Source: Actinomycetes bacterium
GTDB lineage: Bacteria > Actinomycetota > Coriobacteriia > Anaerosomatales > Anaerosomataceae
Assembly (NCBI GenBank): GCA_021850085.1
Contig: JAJZRZ010000024.1
Span: 1 to 9,474, forward strand
Reading direction: 5' to 3'
Length of the DNA stretch: 9,474 bases
Of the stretch, positions 6,401 through 9,474 are shown piece after piece; position 1 is the first letter of the stretch, and the number at the start of each line of letters is the position of its first letter. The notes below the pieces were generated by a model, which was not told the DNA's origin, made no database searches, and was given only the letters and a program-made list of their open reading frames with translations. The position numbers were made by a program, and so were the translations under genes.

Positions 6401-6847
6401 ATGTCCACAGCCACGTTCGCGCTCGGTTGATTCTGGGATCCGGACGCCCGGTTCGGGCGTCTTCCCGGCGTGCTCGAGACGCGCGTCGGATACGCGGGCG
6501 GCACCACGCCGGACCCCACGTACCGGTCCATGGGAGACCACAGCGAGTCGATCCAGATCGATTTCGACCCTGCGGTGATCTCCTACCAGGACCTGCTCAC
6601 CGAGTTCTGGGCGAGCCATCGGCCCACCCGCCCATCGCGCTCGCGCCAGTACGCGTCGTTGGTCCTGCACGCGGATGAGCAGCAGCGGCAGGCGGCTGAG
6701 GCCTCGAAGCGGGCGATGGAGAGCCGCTTCGGCACGATGCACACCGACATCCTTCCACTCGGCCGATTCCACCTGGCGGAGGAGTATCACCAGAAGTACT
6801 ACGCCAAGCACGGGATGCTCGGCGCCGCCTGCCCCACGGCCCGGTAA
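6401..6847 (+). CDS. msrA: Selenoprotein peptide-methionine (S)-S-oxide reductase MsrA, Sec at catalytic position
   Basis: MsrA reduces the S epimer of methionine sulfoxide in proteins. Translated through one in-frame TGA, the product is 148 residues: MSTATFALG-U-FWDPDARFG, then LPGVLETRVGYAGG (21-34), PTYRSMGDHSESIQIDFDP (39-57, with Tyr41 and Glu49 likely catalytic partners), LLTEFWASH (65-73), SRQY (81-84) and AEEYHQKYY (126-134). The TGA (6428-6430, residue 10) replaces the catalytic Cys of the family G-C-F-W motif, and homology runs in one frame on both sides. AAGGAG at 6391-6396 precedes ATG 6401. A hairpin right after the TGA fits a bacterial SECIS. The only Cys is C144, a candidate resolving residue. 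A caller treating TGA as stop would keep only an internal start such as GTG 6470 and lose the active site. Alternatives are nonsense mutation or sequencing error; the precise position and hairpin argue against both. msrB follows at 11 nt. Confidence 0.92.
6428..6430 (+). other. In-frame TGA predicted to encode selenocysteine
   Basis: The codon sits between GGT (Gly9) and TTC-TGG (Phe11-Trp12), the exact place of the nucleophilic Cys codon in the MsrA G-C-F-W motif. It is the only stop between ATG 6401 and TAA 6845. Several other genes in the window stop at TGA, so general reassignment of TGA to an amino acid is unlikely. Confidence 0.9.
6435..6466 (+). promoter_or_regulatory. Predicted bacterial SECIS element in msrA
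   Basis: GACGCCCG (6443-6450) pairs perfectly with CGGGCGTC (6454-6461), leaving loop GTT. With the last pair open, this is a 7-bp stem with loop GGTTC. A G·U pair (6442-6462), a three-base 5' bulge TCC (6439-6441) and a lower stem GGGA/TCCC (6435-6438 with 6463-6466) extend it. Nineteen bases separate the TGA from the first loop G. In E. coli fdhF, from memory, 18 bases separate UGA from a loop beginning GGU. Bacterial SECIS elements are read by SelB in the mRNA coding region, and a G at the start of the apical loop is a conserved feature. The element codes roughly for residues 12-22. Confidence 0.85.
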
Positions 6848-6857
6848 GGAGGGCGCG

Positions 6858-7265
6858 ATGAAGCGCTACGATATCGAGCACGACGAAGCGGGCTGGAAGG
6901 CGCTGCTCACCCCCGAGCAGTACCGCGTGCTTCGCCAAGCGGGTACCGAGACGCCCTTCGTCGGCGAGTACGTCGACACCGACGTCGAGGGGCTGTATCG
7001 CTGCCGGGCCTGCGGCAACCCGATCTTCGGTTCTGGAACGAAGTACCATTCCGGCTGCGGTTGGCCGAGTTTCTTCGAGCCCGTCTCGCCTGATGCGGTC
7101 GAGGAGCACCTTGATATCAGCCGAGGTATGGCGCGGACGGAGGTCCGGTGCGGCAGGTGCGGCTCGCACCTGGGCCACGTGTTCACGGACGGGCCTCGCC
7201 CCACCGGATTGCGCTACTGCATGAACTCGGTGGCGCTCGATCTTGATGAGGACGCCGAAGGCTGA
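6858..7265 (+). CDS. msrB: Peptide-methionine (R)-S-oxide reductase MsrB
   Basis: MsrB reduces the R epimer of methionine sulfoxide in proteins and so complements MsrA. The 135-residue protein is complete and consists of one SelR/MsrB domain: LTPEQYRVLRQAGTETPF (17-34), YRCRACGNPIF with Zn ligands C49 and C52, KYHSGCGWPSF (62-72), VRCGRCGSHLGHVF with Zn ligands C98 and C101, and LRYCMNSVAL (118-127) with the catalytic Cys121 encoded by an ordinary TGC. C67 is a possible resolving cysteine. It has no signal peptide, so it is cytoplasmic. ATG 6858 follows AAGGAGG (6846-6852), which overlaps the msrA stop codon, so the pair is almost certainly one operon and may be translationally coupled. Reduction of both stereoisomers would be supplied by thioredoxin. 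Confidence 0.97.
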   Translation: MKRYDIEHDEAGWKALLTPEQYRVLRQAGTETPFVGEYVDTDVEGLYRCRACGNPIFGSGTKYHSGCGWPSFFEPVSPDAVEEHLDISRGMARTEVRCGRCGSHLGHVFTDGPRPTGLRYCMNSVALDLDEDAEG

Positions 7266-7271
7266 GCGCGG

Positions 7272-7287
7272 CGCCGATTGCTCGGCG
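7272..7287 (+). terminator. Hairpin just after msrB, possible weak terminator
   Basis: CGCCGA (7272-7277), loop TTGC and TCGGCG (7282-7287) form a perfect 6-bp stem starting seven bases after the msrB stop. There is no T run downstream. It might end the msr transcript with help from a factor, or be chance in GC-rich DNA. Confidence 0.28.
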
Positions 7288-7365
7288 TGCAGTGACGACG
7301 TACCTCGCAGTGCCGTTCGGCGGAACCCTGTCACGGACGAGCGGTTGCATGCCGATGACGAGCGT

Positions 7366-8001
7366 ATGACCGGACGACAGAAACGCTGGGAGATATGGCG
7401 CCACGTCATCGGCGTGGCGGTGTGCCTCGCCATTGGCTGGGCAGGCATCGTCCAGGGGTGGCGGATTCCGATCGTCGCGGATGCGACATACGGGTTCCAC
7501 GAATTTGGACACCTCATGACCTGGTTTCTGGACGACACCTACCGCGTCATGATGGGTTCGCTCTTCCAGGTGCTCATACCGTTGGGTCTCGCCGGCTACT
7601 TCCTGCTGTTCCAGCGCGACGCGCTCGGTGTGTCGCTGATGCTCGCCTGGGGCGCGGTCTCAACCCACGAGACCGCCGCTTACGTGGGCGACGCCACGCT
7701 CAGGACCAGCCAGATATCGCAGTTCCACGTTGACCATGATTGGGCGATCGCACTCACCGCACTCGATCGCCTCTCGGCAGCTGACGAGCTTGCCTGGGTG
7801 CTGCAGGCTGCCGCGCTCGTCTTCATGCTGCTCGCCATGGGCGTTTCCGCGTGGGGAGCGGTTAGCGCCACCTTCGAGACGCAGCAGGCCGACGAGAACG
7901 CCGAGGTGTACCTGCATCGATCGCCCGCACGTGCGCGCGAGGGATACGATGAGTGGGCGCGCTCTCAGGCCGAGGTCTCTGTGCGCGAACGTCTGCCCTA
8001 G
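7366..8001 (+). CDS. Integral membrane protein with HEFGH motif, putative zinc metalloprotease-like
   Basis: I recognise no characterised function for this 211-residue protein. Hydrophobic segments at about 13-31, 66-82, 86-107 and 142-166 suggest four membrane helices, then a charged C-terminal tail (about 172-211). Between the first two lies GFHEFGHLMTWF with H45-E46-F47-G48-H49, an HExxH motif like that of membrane zinc peptidases. It is followed by GSLFQVLIPL (64-73), YVGDA (106-110, Asp109 a possible third ligand) and VDHDWAIAL (122-130). The pattern HEFGH, GS-FQ-P, DA, HDW resembles an uncharacterised family of bacterial membrane proteins I recall only vaguely. Peptidase activity is an inference. 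ATG 7366 has only a poor ribosome binding site (GACGAG). TTG or ATG codons at 7243-7248, overlapping msrB, are alternatives. It lies 100 nt after msrB, with no shared function shown. Confidence 0.8.
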   Translation: MTGRQKRWEIWRHVIGVAVCLAIGWAGIVQGWRIPIVADATYGFHEFGHLMTWFLDDTYRVMMGSLFQVLIPLGLAGYFLLFQRDALGVSLMLAWGAVSTHETAAYVGDATLRTSQISQFHVDHDWAIALTALDRLSAADELAWVLQAAALVFMLLAMGVSAWGAVSATFETQQADENAEVYLHRSPARAREGYDEWARSQAEVSVRERLP

Positions 8002-8034
8002 CCCTGGTCCATGGCACGACCTGTCCGGGCACGC

Positions 8035-8040
8035 TAGGAT
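8035..8040 (+). promoter_or_regulatory. Weak candidate -10 element for rsgA
   Basis: TAGGAT at 8035-8040 matches four of six -10 positions. A transcript starting about 7 nt later would begin beyond ATG 8044 and fit the TTG 8068 start. No convincing -35 is visible. Confidence 0.22.
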
Positions 8041-8067
8041 GGGATGTCGTCCTGCGGAAGGCAGCGC

Positions 8068-9150
8068 TTGACCAGCACAGATCCGCTCACCTCCTTCGGT
8101 TACACCGAGGACCGCGCCGCCTTTGCGGCCGAACACCATCCCGGCCTGACGCCCGGGCGGGTGGTACGCTCCGACCGCGGGTTCGTCTTCGTCCAGACGG
8201 CTGGCGGCATGGTGATGGCGCGCCTCGCCACCCGGCTCGTCAAGCAGGCCGATGATGATGGCATGCCGGTGGTGGGTGATTGGGTGCTCCTCGGCGGCGA
8301 CCCGTCCGAGCCGTTGGCCGAGTATGTGCTGCCCCGCACCGCGGCGATCGTGCGCCGCGACCCCGGTCGCGCCGCCCGCCCCCAGGTGCTCGCGGCCAAT
8401 GTGGACACGGTGATGGTCACCCACCCGCTCGCCGAGGAGCCGAACCTATCACGTATCGAACGGGAGCTCGCGCTCGTGTGGGAAAGCGGCTCCGCGCCGG
8501 TGGTGGTGCTCACCAAAGACGACCTGAGCGACGATGTCACGCGCGCACTCGAGACGGTCGGCGGCATCGCGCCGGACGTTCCGGTGCATGCCACCAGCGC
8601 GGTGACCGGCGACGGTCTCGACGAGGTCAGGACCTATCTCGAGCCGGGAAGGACCCTCGCGCTGATCGGACCGTCGGGATCAGGCAAGTCGACTCTCATC
8701 AACGTGCTCGCCGGAGAGGACGTCCGTGCCACGAAAGACGTGCGCGTCTCGGACGGGCGCGGCCGGCACACGACGGTGTCCCGCGAACTGATCCTGCTGC
8801 CCGGCGGAGGCATGGTGATCGACACCCCCGGGCTGCGCGCCGTGGGTATGTGGGAGTCGGCCGAAGGCATCGACCGCACGTTCTCTGACATATCGGCACT
8901 GGCCGAGAGATGCCGCTTCCGCGACTGCCGGCACGAGGGCGAACCCGGATGCGCCGTGGAGGAGGCTGTGGCCGAAGGCACGGTCACTGCCAGGCGCCTC
9001 GAAAGCTATCGCGAGCTGCAGGCCGAGGTGCGCCACCTCGGCGAACAGCTGGACGTCCGCGCTCGGCAGGAGCGCAAGCAAGAGGACAAGAAGCTCGCGA
9101 AGACCATCAAGCGCTACTATCGTGAGGGCGGTAAGCCGCCCCGGTCGTAG
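8068..9150 (+). CDS. rsgA: Ribosome small subunit-dependent GTPase RsgA
   Basis: RsgA is a circularly permuted GTPase that binds the 30S subunit and acts late in its maturation. From TTG 8068 the protein is 360 residues: an N-terminal OB fold (about 30-95, beginning PGRVVRSDRGFVFVQTAGG), then the GTPase motifs in permuted order, G4 TKDD (149-152), G5 TSAVTG (176-181), G1 GPSGSGKST (201-209), G2 around RHTT (233-236) and G3 DTPG (252-255). A C-terminal zinc knuckle follows (C282, C287, H289, C295), then a long basic charged helix. G4 has Thr for the usual Asn, and G1 has GSGKST where many RsgA have GVGKSS; both look tolerable. TTG 8068 is preferred because GGAAGG (8056-8061) lies 6 nt upstream. 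ATG 8044 with weak AGGA would add eight residues. It lies 66 nt after the membrane protein gene. Confidence 0.95.
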   Translation: MTSTDPLTSFGYTEDRAAFAAEHHPGLTPGRVVRSDRGFVFVQTAGGMVMARLATRLVKQADDDGMPVVGDWVLLGGDPSEPLAEYVLPRTAAIVRRDPGRAARPQVLAANVDTVMVTHPLAEEPNLSRIERELALVWESGSAPVVVLTKDDLSDDVTRALETVGGIAPDVPVHATSAVTGDGLDEVRTYLEPGRTLALIGPSGSGKSTLINVLAGEDVRATKDVRVSDGRGRHTTVSRELILLPGGGMVIDTPGLRAVGMWESAEGIDRTFSDISALAERCRFRDCRHEGEPGCAVEEAVAEGTVTARRLESYRELQAEVRHLGEQLDVRARQERKQEDKKLAKTIKRYYREGGKPPRS

Positions 9151-9168
9151 GCAGCGATCAACACTCCC

Positions 9169-9192
9169 GTGCAGTAGTACACTGGTGCAGTA
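9169..9192 (+). promoter_or_regulatory. Candidate hisG promoter flanked by GTGCAGTA repeats
   Basis: TACACT at 9178-9183 matches four of six -10 positions and lies 47 nt before hisG. It is flanked by an 8-bp direct repeat, GTGCAGTA, at 9169-9176 and 9185-9192, spaced 16 bp start to start, which could be paired regulator half-sites around the -10. No clear -35 is seen. Confidence 0.35.
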
Positions 9193-9230
9193 AAGCAACC
9201 CCCTGCGCGCCGGATCCGACGGAGGCCGAC

Positions 9231-9474
9231 ATGCTCTCGATCGTTCTTCCAAAAGGCAGTCTCGAGGAACAGACGCTGCTGCTGTTCGCCGAAGCCGATC
9301 TGACGGTCCGTAAGTCGAGTCGCGCCTACAATCCCACCATCGACGACCCGCGCATAGGCAGCGTCAAGGTCCTGCGTCCACAGGAGATTCCGCTGTACGT
9401 GGCCGAAGGGTATTTCGACCTGGGGATCTCCGGCCACGACTGGGTCACGGAAACGGGCGCCGATGTCGTGGAGG
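9231..9474 (+). CDS. hisG: ATP phosphoribosyltransferase, 5' part (runs off window end)
   Basis: HisG condenses ATP with PRPP, the first and feedback-controlled step of histidine synthesis. The first 81 residues are present: MLSIVLPKGSLEEQTLLLF, then SRAYNPTIDDPRI (30-42), VKVLRPQEIPLYVAEGYFDL (45-64) and GISGHDWV (65-72), which match the N-terminal phosphoribosyltransferase lobe of HisG. ATG 9231 has GGAGG at 9221-9225, 5 nt upstream. The frame is open to the last base, so the gene is cut by the window edge and is not broken. The C-terminal regulatory domain, which would tell the long, histidine-sensitive form from the short HisZ-dependent form, is not visible. Other his genes probably follow downstream (inference). 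Confidence 0.96.
   Translation, partial: MLSIVLPKGSLEEQTLLLFAEADLTVRKSSRAYNPTIDDPRIGSVKVLRPQEIPLYVAEGYFDLGISGHDWVTETGADVVE

Noticed and set aside
6470..6847. MsrA starting at GTG 6470 as a short 125-residue protein
   Set aside because: It would lack the catalytic motif, has no ribosome binding site, and the upstream frame from ATG 6401 encodes the missing conserved N terminus apart from the TGA.
6401..6847. msrA as a pseudogene with a nonsense mutation
   Set aside because: One TGA exactly at the known Sec-compatible position, no other lesion, an intact downstream frame, and a SECIS-like hairpin at the right distance make decay a poor explanation.
6597..7538. Long minus-strand open frame across msrA-msrB (313 codons)
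   Set aside because: It overlaps two certain genes on the other strand and shows no recognisable domain.
8044..8067. ATG 8044 as the rsgA start
   Set aside because: Only a weak AGGA four bases away, and it adds eight untypical residues; TTG 8068 has GGAAGG at a 6-nt spacing. The choice is not certain.
1..9474. CRISPR arrays, insertion sequences, tRNA or rRNA genes
   Set aside because: No regularly spaced repeats, transposase-like proteins, terminal inverted repeats or RNA gene signatures were seen on reading the window.

Overview
The window is GC-rich (roughly two thirds G+C by eye) and densely coded, with strong GGAGG-type ribosome binding sites and mostly plus-strand genes. The HisG subtype, the TIGR00300-family gene, a HemN-like radical SAM protein and a selenocysteine-encoded MsrA together suggest a Gram-positive, probably anaerobic or microaerophilic member of the Actinobacteriota, with Coriobacteriia or a relative as the best guess. 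That placement is an inference, because no rRNA or other marker gene is present. TGA ends several genes here (the first small gene, purD, the TIGR00300 gene, msrB), so TGA is a normal stop in this genome.

Layout: (1) 157-492, a small cysteine-rich protein of unknown function. (2) 650-4645, purA (adenylosuccinate synthetase), purD (GAR synthetase) and a HemN/HemW-like radical SAM gene whose start codon overlaps the purD stop by one base. (3) 4673-5035, minus strand, a small lipoprotein resembling DUF3221, convergent with the radical SAM gene and divergent from the next gene. (4) 5133-6359, a TIGR00300/LOR-SDH family protein, probably an ornithine cyclodeaminase-type enzyme. (5) 6401-7265, an msrA-msrB pair for methionine sulfoxide repair. 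(6) 7366-8001, a small integral membrane protein with an HEFGH (HExxH) motif. (7) 8068-9150, rsgA, a ribosome-assembly GTPase. (8) 9231 to the window end, the 5' part of hisG.

The main discovery is in msrA. The reading frame from a good start at 6401 is interrupted by one in-frame TGA (6428-6430) exactly where MsrA enzymes have their catalytic cysteine (G-C-F-W becomes G-TGA-F-W). Homology continues on both sides in the same frame. A near-perfect stem-loop with a GGU-containing apical loop lies 19 nt after the TGA, the geometry of a bacterial SECIS element. I read this as a selenoprotein MsrA, which ordinary gene callers would truncate or call a pseudogene. Its only cysteine is near the C terminus and could form a selenenylsulfide with the Sec. 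The adjacent MsrB keeps ordinary cysteine. Bacterial Sec-MsrA has been described before but is rare. The genome must carry selA, selB, selC and selD elsewhere if this reading is right.
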